A stretch of 64,000 nucleotides of DNA from Jannaschia helgolandensis (GCF_900109285.1 NZ_FNZQ01000004.1:289774-353773), one strand, 5' to 3'; positions 37,662-46,724 are shown, counted from the first letter of the stretch. Notes: generated by a model from the sequence alone, not told the origin. Translations and numbers: made by a program.

Positions 37662-38677
37662 GGCGTGTATCCTTCGGGTATGCGGGCCGAGGTGCGAACC
37701 ACGAGCGGTCCGTCGATCTCGATCCGTCGGGCGGCGCGATTGGGGGTGTCGAGCTTGGCCATCAACTCGTCCACCGTGGCATCGACCATGCGTCGCGTCG
37801 GCTGGCGCAGGGTCGTGAGGTCATAGGCAGGCCACCCGGCCATCGGCACATCGTCGTAACCCAGAATGCTGACGTCCTGCGGGACCTTCAGGCCAAGATC
37901 GAAGCGCAGCATATCCATCACCGCCAAGGCCATGTGGTCGTTGGCCACGAAAATCGCGTCGGGTGGATCGGGGCGCGCCATCAGGTCGCGAGCCGCCTCG
38001 GCTGCCGTGGCACGGTCGTAGCGGCCATCGACCAGCGCGTGCAACGGCGCGCCCGCCCTGTCCAGAGCGGCGCGAAAACCGGCCAGCCGGTCACGGCTGG
38101 TCGAGGCGTCCATGAAACCGGAAATATGGGCAATGCGGACATGCCCGCCCGCCAGCAGGAACTCCGCTGCCTTGCGCCCTCCGGTCAGATTGTCCGAGGT
38201 GACCGCCGACAGACCCGATCCGGGGATGGCCCGGTTGAACAACACGACCGGGATGCCCGCCGCAGCGCACCGTTCGGACAACTCGCCCGACAGGTTGATC
38301 GATGCCGTGATGATACCGTCGACCTGATAATCCAGCAGTTCGGAAATCACGCGATCGGTATCGATACCGTGTTTTCCGGTCGTGAAAATCAACAGGTGAT
38401 AGCCCTGCGCCTGCAACACGGTCGACAGCTTTTCGATGGCGTCCGGATAGAACGGATTGTCCAGATATGCGACGACCAGCCCGATGATACGCGACCGTCC
38501 GGTGATAAGGCCACGGGCCAGTGCGTTGGGGCGATAGCCCAGTTCGTCAGCGGCGGACCGCACGCGCGCGGCCATGTCGGGGCTGACCGACGCGCCCCTG
38601 GTGAAAACGCGGCTGACTGCGGATTGGCTGACCCCGGCTTTCCGGGCCACATCCTGAGAAGTGACTTTGCGCGCCAT
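37658..38677 (-). CDS. LacI-family transcriptional regulator of the catabolic locus
   Basis: The 339-residue protein has the LacI HTH at residues 4-25 (VTSQDVARKAGVSQSAVSRVF) and hinge-helix region (YRPNALARGLITGRSR), then a ribose-binding-like effector domain. It overlaps the SDR gene upstream (TGATG) and the NTF2-like gene downstream (ATGA), so it is produced by the operon it likely represses. Candidate operators with a shared TTGCATA half site are found at 39463 and 42510. Confidence 0.93.
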   Translation of the reverse strand: MARKVTSQDVARKAGVSQSAVSRVFTRGASVSPDMAARVRSAADELGYRPNALARGLITGRSRIIGLVVAYLDNPFYPDAIEKLSTVLQAQGYHLLIFTTGKHGIDTDRVISELLDYQVDGIITASINLSGELSERCAAAGIPVVLFNRAIPGSGLSAVTSDNLTGGRKAAEFLLAGGHVRIAHISGFMDASTSRDRLAGFRAALDRAGAPLHALVDGRYDRATAAEAARDLMARPDPPDAIFVANDHMALAVMDMLRFDLGLKVPQDVSILGYDDVPMAGWPAYDLTTLRQPTRRMVDATVDELMAKLDTPNRAARRIEIDGPLVVRTSARIPEGYTP

Positions 38678-39432
38678 CAATCCGCCGTCCAGCCACCGTC
38701 GACCAGCAGTGACGTCCCGGTGACCATCGCCGAAGCATCGGAGGCGAGGAACAGGACCGCGCCCATGATATCCTCGACCTCGCCGACGCGGGGCAACTTG
38801 ATCTTGTCGTCGATCCAGGCGCGGCGAACAGGGTCGCTGAACGTGGCTTCGGTCAGGGGCGTCCGGATGAAGGTCGGACAAATCGTGTTTACGCGTATGT
38901 TTCGTGGTCCCCATTCGATGGCCATGGCCTTGGTCATGCCCTCGACCCCATGTTTCGTGGCGCAATAGACTGCGCGGTCGACCCCGCCGACATGGCCCAT
39001 CTGACTGCTGATCTGAAGGATGCAGCCACCGTTCGACATGCCGCGCGCGACCCTCTGGGCCAAAAAATACGCTGCGCGCAGATTCAGGCCGGTGACCAGG
39101 TCAAAATCTTCTGGAGTGGTGTCCAGCGCCGGGCTGTGACGGGCGACCCCGGCAGAGTTGCACAGGACGTCGAAAGGGGCCTGCCCGGACAGAAAATCGT
39201 CTACCTTCGACAGGTTCGCGACATCGAGCGCAGTGCCTTCGGCGGAAAACCCGGCTTCGTTGATCCGGGCCACAGCGTCGTTCACACCCGCCTGGCCGCG
39301 CGCGACGATCACGACATGGGCCCCGGCTTCGGCCAGAGCGGCCGCGCTCGCAAGGCCGATCCCGCGAGACCCTCCGGGGACGAAGGCGCGACGGCCATCC
39401 AGTCGAAAGGATGGGGTGCAGGGAAGTGACAT
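38677..39432 (-). CDS. Short-chain dehydrogenase/reductase of the catabolic locus
   Basis: The 251-residue SDR has the cofactor loop PGGSRGIGLASAAAL, NSAGVARHS, catalytic YCATK, and the C-terminal LLVDGGWTAD typical of 3-ketoacyl-reductase-like sugar or polyol dehydrogenases. It is the first gene of the operon that continues with lacI, the NTF2-like gene, cupin and core-MetE gene. A palindromic operator lies 31 bases upstream of its start. Confidence 0.9.
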   Translation of the reverse strand: MSLPCTPSFRLDGRRAFVPGGSRGIGLASAAALAEAGAHVVIVARGQAGVNDAVARINEAGFSAEGTALDVANLSKVDDFLSGQAPFDVLCNSAGVARHSPALDTTPEDFDLVTGLNLRAAYFLAQRVARGMSNGGCILQISSQMGHVGGVDRAVYCATKHGVEGMTKAMAIEWGPRNIRVNTICPTFIRTPLTEATFSDPVRRAWIDDKIKLPRVGEVEDIMGAVLFLASDASAMVTGTSLLVDGGWTAD

Positions 39433-39462
39433 CTGGCGGCTCCGACACGGGGCAGTGTTATT

Positions 39463-39476
39463 TGCATAGGTATGCA
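39463..39476. promoter_or_regulatory. LacI-type operator before the SDR operon
   Basis: TGCATAGGTATGCA is a near-perfect dyad (six-base arms TGCATA/TATGCA around GG) in the gap between the SDR start and exoD. Its half site TTTGCATA recurs at 42510 in front of the dehydrogenase gene of the same locus. Confidence 0.6.
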
Positions 39477-39559
39477 GACACATCTTGGCTACACGAGGCA
39501 AGAGCTTAGCGATGAACCTTTTCGGTTCTTGCCGCATTGATCCAGCTAAAAGCCTAGAA

Positions 39560-40141
39560 ATGGACGCCATGACCAAAGCCACAGAAATCCTGTCCGCATT
39601 GAATGATGCCGCCGAGGGTCAGTCCGAAGTGACATTGGGCCATGTCAATGACCAAATCGGGCATCGTGGCACAGGTGCCCTTCTGGCGATTCCGGCCGCA
39701 TTGGAAATCACCCCCATCGGCGGCATCCCTCTCGTACCCTCGACGCTGGCATTCATCGTTGCAATCTTTGCCGTGCAAATTGCATTCGGTCGCGAGGATA
39801 TGTGGCTGCCAGGGTTTCTGGAGCGGCGGAACATCTCAGCCGCAAAGCTGACGAATGCCGTCGATAAATTGCGCCCCGCCGCCGAATGGTCCGACAGGCA
39901 TCTTGGAAAACACCTGCATCTGCTGACCGACGAGCCTGCTCCACGCATCGTTGCCGTGGCGATTCTCGTGCTTTGCGCGTTGGTGCCGCCCCTGGAACTG
40001 GTGCCTTTCGCATCGTCGATTCCCATGGGAGTGATCGTGCTGTTCGGTCTGGCTCTGGTGACGCGGGATGGCCGGGTCATGGCGCTGGCCTGGGCGGCGT
40101 CGGCAATCGCGCTGTGGGCCGTGTGGAAACTCTGGCCCTAG
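39560..40141 (+). CDS. ExoD-family membrane protein
   Basis: The 193-residue protein matches the ExoD family (LGHVNDQIGHRGTGALLAIPAALEITPIGG is typical; there are about four hydrophobic segments). Rhizobial ExoD affects exopolysaccharide production and alkali tolerance; the molecular mechanism is unknown. It is the only plus-strand gene inside the catabolic locus and its stop shares CTAG with the convergent NTF2-like gene. The start may instead be ATG 39569. Confidence 0.82.
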   Translation: MDAMTKATEILSALNDAAEGQSEVTLGHVNDQIGHRGTGALLAIPAALEITPIGGIPLVPSTLAFIVAIFAVQIAFGREDMWLPGFLERRNISAAKLTNAVDKLRPAAEWSDRHLGKHLHLLTDEPAPRIVAVAILVLCALVPPLELVPFASSIPMGVIVLFGLALVTRDGRVMALAWAASAIALWAVWKLWP

Positions 40142-41082
40142 GTCAGCTGCCGCATCCGGGCCAGCACGTCGACACCCAGCTGGTGCCAGACGTCCAGAAG
40201 GTCGACGCAGACCCAGTTTTCGCGGATCAGATCACCCTCTACGCGCCAGAAATCGAGGCTGCGCATGGTGATTTTCTGACCGGATGGGGCAATTCCCAGC
40301 CATCCGTCTCCGGTAACGTGCATCTCCATCCCCGGCCACGCAGTAAAAGCGACGTAATCGCCCTGGGCGAAGAAGTGTCCCCGCTCGATCAGTCCGCGCC
40401 GGTCGGGCATGGCATTCAGGAACGGGATCTGGTGGTGGTCGCGAAACCCCCGGATGCCCCGCGCGGTGCCAATGCCGCCGGGGCCGTACCAGGTGCACCT
40501 CGGGTGCCATGCGGCGGGCAGGTCCATCGCCGCCTCGCCCTGCGGCGACAGGTGCAGCCGGTCCAGCATATCGCCCACAACGCGCAGAGCATGGCTGCCA
40601 TTGCCACCGATCCGCAACCCGTCCTGCGTCATCGGGCCGGGCACTCGTCCGCTATGCCCCAGAGGCGGTCCCATCGGCCAGACACCGGCCTGTAACATCA
40701 GATCGGGCAGGTCCCAGATCGCCTGAACTTCGACGGCCAAGTTATTAACAATACGGTAAAATTCGTGAAATCGCAGGTGGGCCAGGCGTCCTGTTGGCGG
40801 GATACCCAGGAAAGGTGCGGCAAACCCACCGGCATAATGCCCCGCCTGCCCCAGCCACGCCTGTCCGTGACCATCGACCCCTGTCATGGAGATATCGACA
40901 CGGCGTTCCACGTCCGGCATCGCCGCCCAGAGAGGACCAAGCGCGATATCGACGAATCCTGCGCCCCCGGTCACGTCCCCGAAAGGATGGCACAGATGAA
41001 CGCTGGCATCTGGTGCGATGCCACTTTCGATCACCTTTGCCATGCGGGCCGCATCACAATCGGACAGGGCCGTCAGGTCCAT
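40138..41082 (-). CDS. NTF2-like (SnoaL) protein, second of the locus
   Basis: The 314-residue protein again shows two tandem NTF2-like halves (LRFHEFYRIVNNLAVEVQAIWDLP and LIERGHFFAQGDYVAFTAWPG, ending WVCVDLLDVWHQLGVDVLARM). It lies 40 bases downstream of the dehydrogenase gene and is presumably cotranscribed. It resembles the other NTF2-like protein in architecture, not closely in sequence. Function unknown. Confidence 0.78.
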   Translation of the reverse strand: MDLTALSDCDAARMAKVIESGIAPDASVHLCHPFGDVTGGAGFVDIALGPLWAAMPDVERRVDISMTGVDGHGQAWLGQAGHYAGGFAAPFLGIPPTGRLAHLRFHEFYRIVNNLAVEVQAIWDLPDLMLQAGVWPMGPPLGHSGRVPGPMTQDGLRIGGNGSHALRVVGDMLDRLHLSPQGEAAMDLPAAWHPRCTWYGPGGIGTARGIRGFRDHHQIPFLNAMPDRRGLIERGHFFAQGDYVAFTAWPGMEMHVTGDGWLGIAPSGQKITMRSLDFWRVEGDLIRENWVCVDLLDVWHQLGVDVLARMRQLT

Positions 41083-41122
41083 TGTCTATGCTCCTTGAAT
41101 ATTCATGTGCGCCGCACGTGCC

Positions 41123-42448
41123 TCAGTCGGCGTCGTCACGATACGGCGCACCCTCGCCATAGGGCACGTTTACGCCGCCATATCGACGGACCCGGACGTT
41201 GCATTGCTCGGCATGGCCGACGAAGCCTTCCAACATGCACAACCGCGATCCGTATTCCCCGATCAGGGTGGCTGCGGCATCGGTGGTGATCTTCTGATAG
41301 CTGTGTGTCTTCAGAAATTTCCCAACCCATAGCCCTCCGGTATAGCGTCCGGCCTTTTTTGTCGGCAGGGTATGGTTCGTGCCGATCACCTTGTCGCCAT
41401 TGGCCACGTTGGTGCGCGCGCCAAGGAACAGCGCGCCATAGCTGTGCATGTTCTCCAGATACCAGTCGTCGCGGTCGGTCATGACCTGCACATGCTCGGA
41501 CGCGATGTCGTTTGCGCAGGTCAGCATCTCGTCATGGTCTTTGCATAGAATGATTTCGCCATAGTCCTGCCAACTGACCCGCGCCGTTTCGGCGGTGGGC
41601 AGGATCGTCAGCAGCCGGTCGATTTCGGACAGGGTGTCATCGGCCAGCTTCCGCGAGGTCGTCAGCAGGACAGCGGGCGAATTGTATCCGTGTTCCGCCT
41701 GCCCCAGCAGATCGGTTGCGACCAGTTCTCCGTCCACGGTGTCGTCGGCGATGACCATGGTCTCGGTCGGCCCGGCGAACAGGTCGATGCCGACGCGACC
41801 ATAAAGCTGCCGCTTGGCTTCGGCGACATAGGCATTGCCCGGCCCCACCAGCATATCGACCGGGGTGATGGTTTTGGTGCCGATGGCCATGGCACCGACG
41901 GCCTGGATGCCGCCCAGAACATAAATCTCATGCGCCCCGCCCAGATGCATCGCCGCAATGACGGCGGCGTTGGGACGCCCGCGGAACGGTGGCGTGCAGG
42001 CGACGATGCGCGGCACACCCGCAACGGACGCGGTGGCGACCGACATATGCGCGCTGGCAACCATTGGAAACTTACCGCCGGGAACATAGCATCCGACGGA
42101 CTGAACGGGGATGTTGCGATGGCCGAGGATAACGCCTGGCATCGTCTCGACCTCGATATCCTGCAACGAGTCGCGTTGTGCCTGCGCGAAGTTGCGAACT
42201 TGTTCCTGCGCAAATCGGATGTCGGCGAGTTGGCGCTGCGACAATTCACCCATGAGGTTTTCGATCTGGTCCAGCGTCAGGCGAAAGCTCTCTGGCGAAT
42301 AGCTATCGAACATCGCGGACAGATCGCGTACCGCAGCGTCGCCCCGACGTTCGATATCCGCAAGAATCTCTTCGACTTCGGTGCGGACCTTGGCGTCGTC
42401 TGCAGCGCGGTCGGTGGCGGATTTCGATGTCTTGAAATGTTGTGCCAT
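41123..42448 (-). CDS. Histidinol-dehydrogenase-family enzyme, sulfopropanediol dehydrogenase (HpsN)-like
   Basis: The 441-residue protein is a zinc/NAD dehydrogenase of the HisD superfamily. The HisD landmarks [42 protein letters not shown] and LLGQAEHG are present. It is more like HpsN, which oxidises (R)-2,3-dihydroxypropane-1-sulfonate to (R)-sulfolactate, than like biosynthetic HisD. No suyAB sulfolyase or his genes adjoin it, so the true substrate is open. The start at 42448 follows CGGAGGCTGCC. A LacI-type operator lies about 70 bases upstream. Confidence 0.85.
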   Translation of the reverse strand: MAQHFKTSKSATDRAADDAKVRTEVEEILADIERRGDAAVRDLSAMFDSYSPESFRLTLDQIENLMGELSQRQLADIRFAQEQVRNFAQAQRDSLQDIEVETMPGVILGHRNIPVQSVGCYVPGGKFPMVASAHMSVATASVAGVPRIVACTPPFRGRPNAAVIAAMHLGGAHEIYVLGGIQAVGAMAIGTKTITPVDMLVGPGNAYVAEAKRQLYGRVGIDLFAGPTETMVIADDTVDGELVATDLLGQAEHGYNSPAVLLTTSRKLADDTLSEIDRLLTILPTAETARVSWQDYGEIILCKDHDEMLTCANDIASEHVQVMTDRDDWYLENMHSYGALFLGARTNVANGDKVIGTNHTLPTKKAGRYTGGLWVGKFLKTHSYQKITTDAAATLIGEYGSRLCMLEGFVGHAEQCNVRVRRYGGVNVPYGEGAPYRDDAD

Positions 42449-42509
42449 GGCAGCCTCCGATCGCGGACGTCAGGTGTATATGTCACCTCGCGCAAGAGTG
42501 AAGCGGTTT

Positions 42510-42525
42510 TTGCATACGCTTGCAA
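42510..42525. promoter_or_regulatory. LacI-type operator before the HpsN-like gene
   Basis: TTGCATACGCTTGCAA is a 16-base dyad with one mismatch pair. The left half is the same TTGCATA found at 39462-39468. It lies about 70 bases upstream of the ATG, suited to promoter control. Confidence 0.6.
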
Positions 42526-42569
42526 TGCTGCGTTTCAAAGGCCTTCGTTCCAGCGGGTCATCGCAGTAA

Positions 42570-42585
42570 TTGCATACGGCATGCC
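42570..42585. promoter_or_regulatory. Possible second operator before the HpsN-like gene
   Basis: TTGCATACGGCATGCC has the same left half as the operator 60 bases away, and a weaker right half. Sixty bases is close to six helical turns, which would allow looping by a LacI-type tetramer. Confidence 0.4.
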
Positions 42586-42720
42586 CGACTGGCCGAGGAT
42601 GTCGCCCGCAATGACATGAAAATACACCCCGCCAGTGTTCCACCCGTCCATGCCATCCATCTGAAAAACATGCGCACCGACATACCCCTGCCGCGGTCAG
42701 GTTCGCCGGGGGCGCACGCC

Positions 42721-43464
42721 TCAAGAGGGCAGACGGCTCAGCACATCCTGAACGTTATGTCGGATCAGTTCCAGATCGTCATCGCCCGAAAATCTGTGAT
42801 CCGCACCCCGCACCAGGGTCAGGCGGATGTCCGGGCCCTCGGCATGGTCGAGCAGGCGCAGTGCGGTTTCGGTCGACACGGCAGTATCGGCCGTTCCCTG
42901 CATCATCCGTACGGGAAACGGCAGGTTCAGCGGGGATCGCAGGACCAGACGGCTGCGGCCTTCTTCGATAAGGCGGTGCGTGATGATGTAGGGATCACCG
43001 TAATCTGACGGGACGGCAATGTGCCCGACCTCGGCCAGTTGCAGGCGTTGATCCGCATTGAACGCGGCCCAATAGCCGTCTTCGGTGAAATCAGGGGCAG
43101 CTGCGATGGTGACGAGGCCCGCAACCAAGTCGGGATGATCCCGCGCGATCAGAAGGGCGATCCAACCGCCCATGGATGAGCCGACCAGAACCTGCGGCCC
43201 GGTGGTGGCCGCGCGGATCACGGCCAGCGCATCTTCCGTCCAGTTGCCGATACTGCCGTCGGTAAACGCGCCCTCCGACTGACCGTGGCCCGAATAATCC
43301 AGACGAAGAAAGGCACGGCCCTGCTGTCTGGCCCAGACTTCCAGCGCGATGGCCTTGGTGCCTTCCATATCGGATTTGAAGCCGCCCAGGAACACGATGC
43401 CCGGCCCCTGCCCTTGGGTCGCGTGGAAGGCCAGCGTGTTGCCGGCCCGTTCGATGGTCTGCAT
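42721..43464 (-). CDS. Alpha/beta hydrolase
   Basis: The 247-residue serine hydrolase has the oxyanion region GIVFLGGFKSDMEGTKA, the nucleophile motif GSSMGGW near residue 92 and the catalytic His in GADHRFSGDDDL. The N-terminal FLGGFKSDMEG is typical of roseobacter carboxylesterase/palmitoyl-thioesterase-like hydrolases (ABHD10-like). It is divergent from the ArsR-SRPBCC gene, whose operators lie between the two starts. Confidence 0.85.
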   Translation of the reverse strand: MQTIERAGNTLAFHATQGQGPGIVFLGGFKSDMEGTKAIALEVWARQQGRAFLRLDYSGHGQSEGAFTDGSIGNWTEDALAVIRAATTGPQVLVGSSMGGWIALLIARDHPDLVAGLVTIAAAPDFTEDGYWAAFNADQRLQLAEVGHIAVPSDYGDPYIITHRLIEEGRSRLVLRSPLNLPFPVRMMQGTADTAVSTETALRLLDHAEGPDIRLTLVRGADHRFSGDDDLELIRHNVQDVLSRLPS

Positions 43465-43523
43465 GGTCGCCTCCGCCGTCGGTCGCCCCCGGCCTAGCCG
43501 GAACGCCGATCCAGCGCAAACAG

Positions 43524-43574
43524 GTGACCAATTAGTCACGCGTCTTGACGTGTGACCGTTTGGTCTCGTATTAA
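43524..43574 (+). promoter_or_regulatory. Promoter with embedded dyads before the ArsR-SRPBCC gene
   Basis: A sigma70-like promoter TTGACG (43545-43550) and TATTAA (43569-43574, spacing 18) contains the dyad-like GTGACCGTTTGGTCTC in its spacer. A second dyad, GTGACCAATTAGTCAC, lies at 43524-43539, 28 bases upstream. The -10 box ends six bases before the ATG at 43581, so the transcript would be leaderless. Confidence 0.55.
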
Positions 43575-43580
43575 TCCGCC

Positions 43581-44321
43581 ATGGATTCGATCTTCAAAGC
43601 CCTCGCCGACCCGTCGCGCCGCGATTTGCTGGATGCCTTGCGGCAGACCGACGGTCAGACGCTGTCGCAACTGGAGGCGGCGCTGCCCCTGTCACGGTTT
43701 GGTGTAGCCAAACATCTGGGTGTTCTTGAAACGGCCGGGCTGGTGACGCGGGTGAAACGCGGACGTTTCACGCATCACTATCTGAACGCCGTGCCCCTGG
43801 CCGAAGCACTGGGACGCTGGATCGAGCCCTATCGCGTGGCACCCGCCGTCCAGGGGGTGCTGAACCTGAAAGCTCAAATGGAGGACACCATGGAACGGAG
43901 ACCCGATTACGTCATGCGGACCTATATCCGCTGTACCCAGGATGCGCTCTGGGACGCGCTGACCGATGCGGACCAGATGGCGAAATACCACTTCCACGCC
44001 AGTCATGTCACCCGCGACGGCGCCGCGCTGACCTATGTCGCGCCCGATGGCAACGAAATGCTGATTTGCCGCGAGACCAAGCTGAAGCCCAAGACCCGGA
44101 TCGAATCGATCTTCGAGCCGCGATGGGCGCCGGACGTTCCCAAATCGCATTTCGTCTGGATTATCGAGCCGGGCGACGGCCAGTGCCGCCTGACGTTGGA
44201 GCATTACGACATCCCGCCCGGTGGAGAAGGCTATGCCGATGGTTGGGAACGGATCGCCTCAGGCCTGAAAACGTTCCTCGAAAACGGCAAGGCGACCAAG
44301 TTCGCGGCCGCGGAGGCATGA
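43581..44321 (+). CDS. ArsR-type regulator fused to an SRPBCC (AHSA1) domain
   Basis: The 246-residue protein joins an ArsR winged-helix domain (residues 1-90; FKALADPSRRDLLDALRQTDGQ and LSRFGVAKHLGVLETAGLV) to an AHSA1-type SRPBCC domain (about 105-240; RTYIRCTQDALWDALTDADQ). This fusion is common; the SRPBCC part probably senses a hydrophobic ligand. No metal-binding cysteines are seen. It likely controls itself and the divergent hydrolase gene. Confidence 0.9.
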   Translation: MDSIFKALADPSRRDLLDALRQTDGQTLSQLEAALPLSRFGVAKHLGVLETAGLVTRVKRGRFTHHYLNAVPLAEALGRWIEPYRVAPAVQGVLNLKAQMEDTMERRPDYVMRTYIRCTQDALWDALTDADQMAKYHFHASHVTRDGAALTYVAPDGNEMLICRETKLKPKTRIESIFEPRWAPDVPKSHFVWIIEPGDGQCRLTLEHYDIPPGGEGYADGWERIASGLKTFLENGKATKFAAAEA

Positions 44322-44494
44322 CCGAAGTGCAATGGTGGATGACCTGAACGGGGCCGCTGGCGCGCCACTCTCGATACTCTGCATCGCCGACATGAACACG
44401 GCTTGAACCCCGCGCGGGACGGCAATTTGTCCGCCTCGATGAACCGGCGCGGCCCCGGTGCGTTATGTGTGATGACAATCGCAGGAGTCATCGC

Positions 44495-44698
44495 ATGAGC
44501 CGCAACCAGCAACCCATTCCCGAGCGTCCCAACGCGCCCGGCCCGGCCAAATCGGACAGCTATGGCCCGGTCAAAGTCGAAAAGAAGCCCTTGGAGGAAA
44601 AGGGAAAATACGACAAGCCGTCCGATCCCGCGGATGATTTCGTCATCGACGAGGAGCGCGACAAACCAATTCGCGGAAACGAGTCGCCGAAAGATTAA
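44495..44698 (+). CDS. Small charged protein, unknown function
   Basis: The 67-residue product is hydrophilic and likely disordered ([30 protein letters not shown]). The start at 44495 follows CAGGAGTCATCGC. Its stop is shared as TTAA with the convergent rlmE. Similar small proteins are annotated as hypothetical in related bacteria; I cannot assign a role. Confidence 0.6.
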   Translation: MSRNQQPIPERPNAPGPAKSDSYGPVKVEKKPLEEKGKYDKPSDPADDFVIDEERDKPIRGNESPKD

Positions 44699-45456
44699 TC
44701 CGTGTCGGCGACAGCGTTATGCTCGGGGCGGCCCTTGAAGCCCTGTGCCACGACGAACTTTTCCGAACTGTCGGACCGGCTTGCCCCCGGTTTGACGTTC
44801 GAGACCTTGGTAAACCGCTGCTTGAGCAGTTTCTGCATATCTCCCTCGGCCCCGCCTGCCAGAACCTTGGCGACAAAGGTGCCGCCGGGAGCCAACACGT
44901 CGAACGCAAGCTCCGCCGCTGCTTCACAGAGCGCGATGATCCGCAGGTGATCCGTCTGTTTATGACCCGAACTGCTGGCGGCCATATCCGACAAGACGAC
45001 ATCCGCCTCACCGTCCAGCCAGCTTTTGATGGTATCGTCCGCGCCTTCGGCCAGAAAATCCAGGACATGGATCTCGGCACCCGGCACATCGTCCACTTCC
45101 TGCAGGTCAAGGCCGATAAGGCGGCCGATTTTCTTCTTGGGATTTTCGCCCAATGAATTGATCCGCGGCACCGCCACCTGCAACCAGCCACCGGGCGCAC
45201 AGCCCAGATCAATGACCCGCGCACCGGGGATCAGGAATCCGTATTTATCGTCCAACTCCATGATCTTGAACGCCGCGCGACCACGATACCCTTCGGCCCG
45301 CGCACGAGCGACATAGGGGTCGTTGAGTTGCCGCTCCAGCCATAGCTTGGACGACATCTTGCGCCCGCGCGCCGTCTTCACCTTGACGGTAAGGTCGCGA
45401 TAGCCGCGTCCGGAGGCATTGCCCGATGAGACGCCTTTGGTGGGTTTCTTTGCCAT
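44695..45456 (-). CDS. rlmE: 23S rRNA (uridine-2'-O) methyltransferase RlmE
   Basis: RlmE (FtsJ/RrmJ) methylates U2552 of 23S rRNA. The 253-residue protein has the SAM-binding [15 protein letters not shown] near residue 80, the catalytic set including [26 protein letters not shown], and K in the N-terminal [10 protein letters not shown]. The start MAKKPTKG at 45456 is chosen over an upstream ATG at 45477 because homologues begin near it. It lies 101 bases downstream of ppx on the same strand. Confidence 0.94.
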   Translation of the reverse strand: MAKKPTKGVSSGNASGRGYRDLTVKVKTARGRKMSSKLWLERQLNDPYVARARAEGYRGRAAFKIMELDDKYGFLIPGARVIDLGCAPGGWLQVAVPRINSLGENPKKKIGRLIGLDLQEVDDVPGAEIHVLDFLAEGADDTIKSWLDGEADVVLSDMAASSSGHKQTDHLRIIALCEAAAELAFDVLAPGGTFVAKVLAGGAEGDMQKLLKQRFTKVSNVKPGASRSDSSEKFVVAQGFKGRPEHNAVADTD

Positions 45457-45557
45457 GCCATACCCCGTAATGCGCAAAACGCTGGATCGTAAGCCTTCGC
45501 GGAAGCCTTTTTGCAGAAGTCTTCAATGAAACCTCTGAAAGTCCGTTCCTGAAGGGC

Positions 45558-46724
45558 TTAAAGCGGCCCGTCGTCCAGCACGCCGTCTGCCGACATCTGC
45601 GCATAGAGCAACCCTTCGCGCAGGCCCCTGTCTGCCACGGAAAGCCGGTCGGTGGGCCAGACCCGTAGCAGCGCCTGAAGGATCGCCGCACCCGACATGA
45701 TCAGCGAATGCCGGTCCCGTCCGATACGCGGGTCGTTGCGCCGCCCGTCGGGGCCCTGGGCCAGATAGCCCCGGATCACCCGGTCGATCTGGCCGGTCGT
45801 CATCCGCAACCCGTCGACCTTGTTGCGATCGTATCGACGCAGGTTCAGATGCGTGGCCGCCACGGTCGTGACCGTGCCGCTGGTGCCGACGATCTGAAAG
45901 CCGGGATCGGCGTCGCCCTCGGCATCCGCGTAGGGCGAGAATTCAGCCAGACATTCCTCGAAATGCCAGGACATCAGCGCAAAGCGTGCCGCGTCGTCGG
46001 TGACATCGCGGAACTGATCCTTGAGCGTTGCAACGCCCAGAGGGATGCTGATCCAGTCGACGACCTTGGCACGGGGGAACGGGTCGTCTGCGCTGCCCTT
46101 GAAGCCCGCATGCAGGCGCATGATCGCCCGTGAGCGGTCGTGCCGTGGGACACGAGTCAGGTCGATCCAGACCAGTTCGGTGGACCCGCCACCGATATCC
46201 ACGACAAGCAATTGTTCGGTCTTGGCACTGACCAGCGGGGCGCAGGACACGACGGCCAGTCGCGCCTCCTCTTCCGGCTCGATGATTTCAAGCGGCAGTT
46301 CGGTCTCGCGGCGCACCAGATCGATGAATTCGCTGGCGTTGGTGGCGCGGCGACAGGCCTCGGTCGCGACCAGCCGCATCCGCTTGACATCGTGGGTTTC
46401 CAGTTTCCGGCGACAGATTTTCAGTGCGCCGATCGTGCGCGCCATGGACGCGCGGCTCAGACGACCCGACTGTTCCAGACCGTTGCCCAACTGAACGGAC
46501 TTGGAGAAACTGTCGACGACATGCAGTTGGTTGCCTTTTGGCTGGGCAATCAGCATCCGGCACGAATTCGTGCCAAGATCCAGCGCGGCGTAAAGCTCTG
46601 CCGGGTCGGGGCGGTCGCCGGGCGTCCGCGTGTCTGGTGTCGGCCGCACTACGGGTCCGGACCTGGCGATGCGCTGGGCACCGGCATCAGATCCCGCGCC
46701 CTTGGCCGGGTCTTCCGGTGGCAT
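45558..46724 (-). CDS. Ppx/GppA family phosphatase
   Basis: The 388-residue protein is an ASKHA-fold exopolyphosphatase or pppGpp phosphatase. ALDLGTNSCRMLIA near residue 47 and LLVVDIGGGSTELVWI near residue 170 are the two phosphate-binding motifs, and GTSGTVTTVAATHL is a third landmark. The start at 46724 follows CGGAGGCGGCG. A disordered N-terminal extension of about 40 residues is typical of the roseobacter form. It may be cotranscribed with rlmE, a common pairing in this group. Confidence 0.9.
   Translation of the reverse strand: MPPEDPAKGAGSDAGAQRIARSGPVVRPTPDTRTPGDRPDPAELYAALDLGTNSCRMLIAQPKGNQLHVVDSFSKSVQLGNGLEQSGRLSRASMARTIGALKICRRKLETHDVKRMRLVATEACRRATNASEFIDLVRRETELPLEIIEPEEEARLAVVSCAPLVSAKTEQLLVVDIGGGSTELVWIDLTRVPRHDRSRAIMRLHAGFKGSADDPFPRAKVVDWISIPLGVATLKDQFRDVTDDAARFALMSWHFEECLAEFSPYADAEGDADPGFQIVGTSGTVTTVAATHLNLRRYDRNKVDGLRMTTGQIDRVIRGYLAQGPDGRRNDPRIGRDRHSLIMSGAAILQALLRVWPTDRLSVADRGLREGLLYAQMSADGVLDDGPL

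Noticed and set aside
41123..42448. Histidine biosynthesis hisD
   Set aside because: No other his genes are near, and the neighbours (LacI, SDR, NTF2-like) point to catabolism; sequence character is closer to HpsN-type dehydrogenases.
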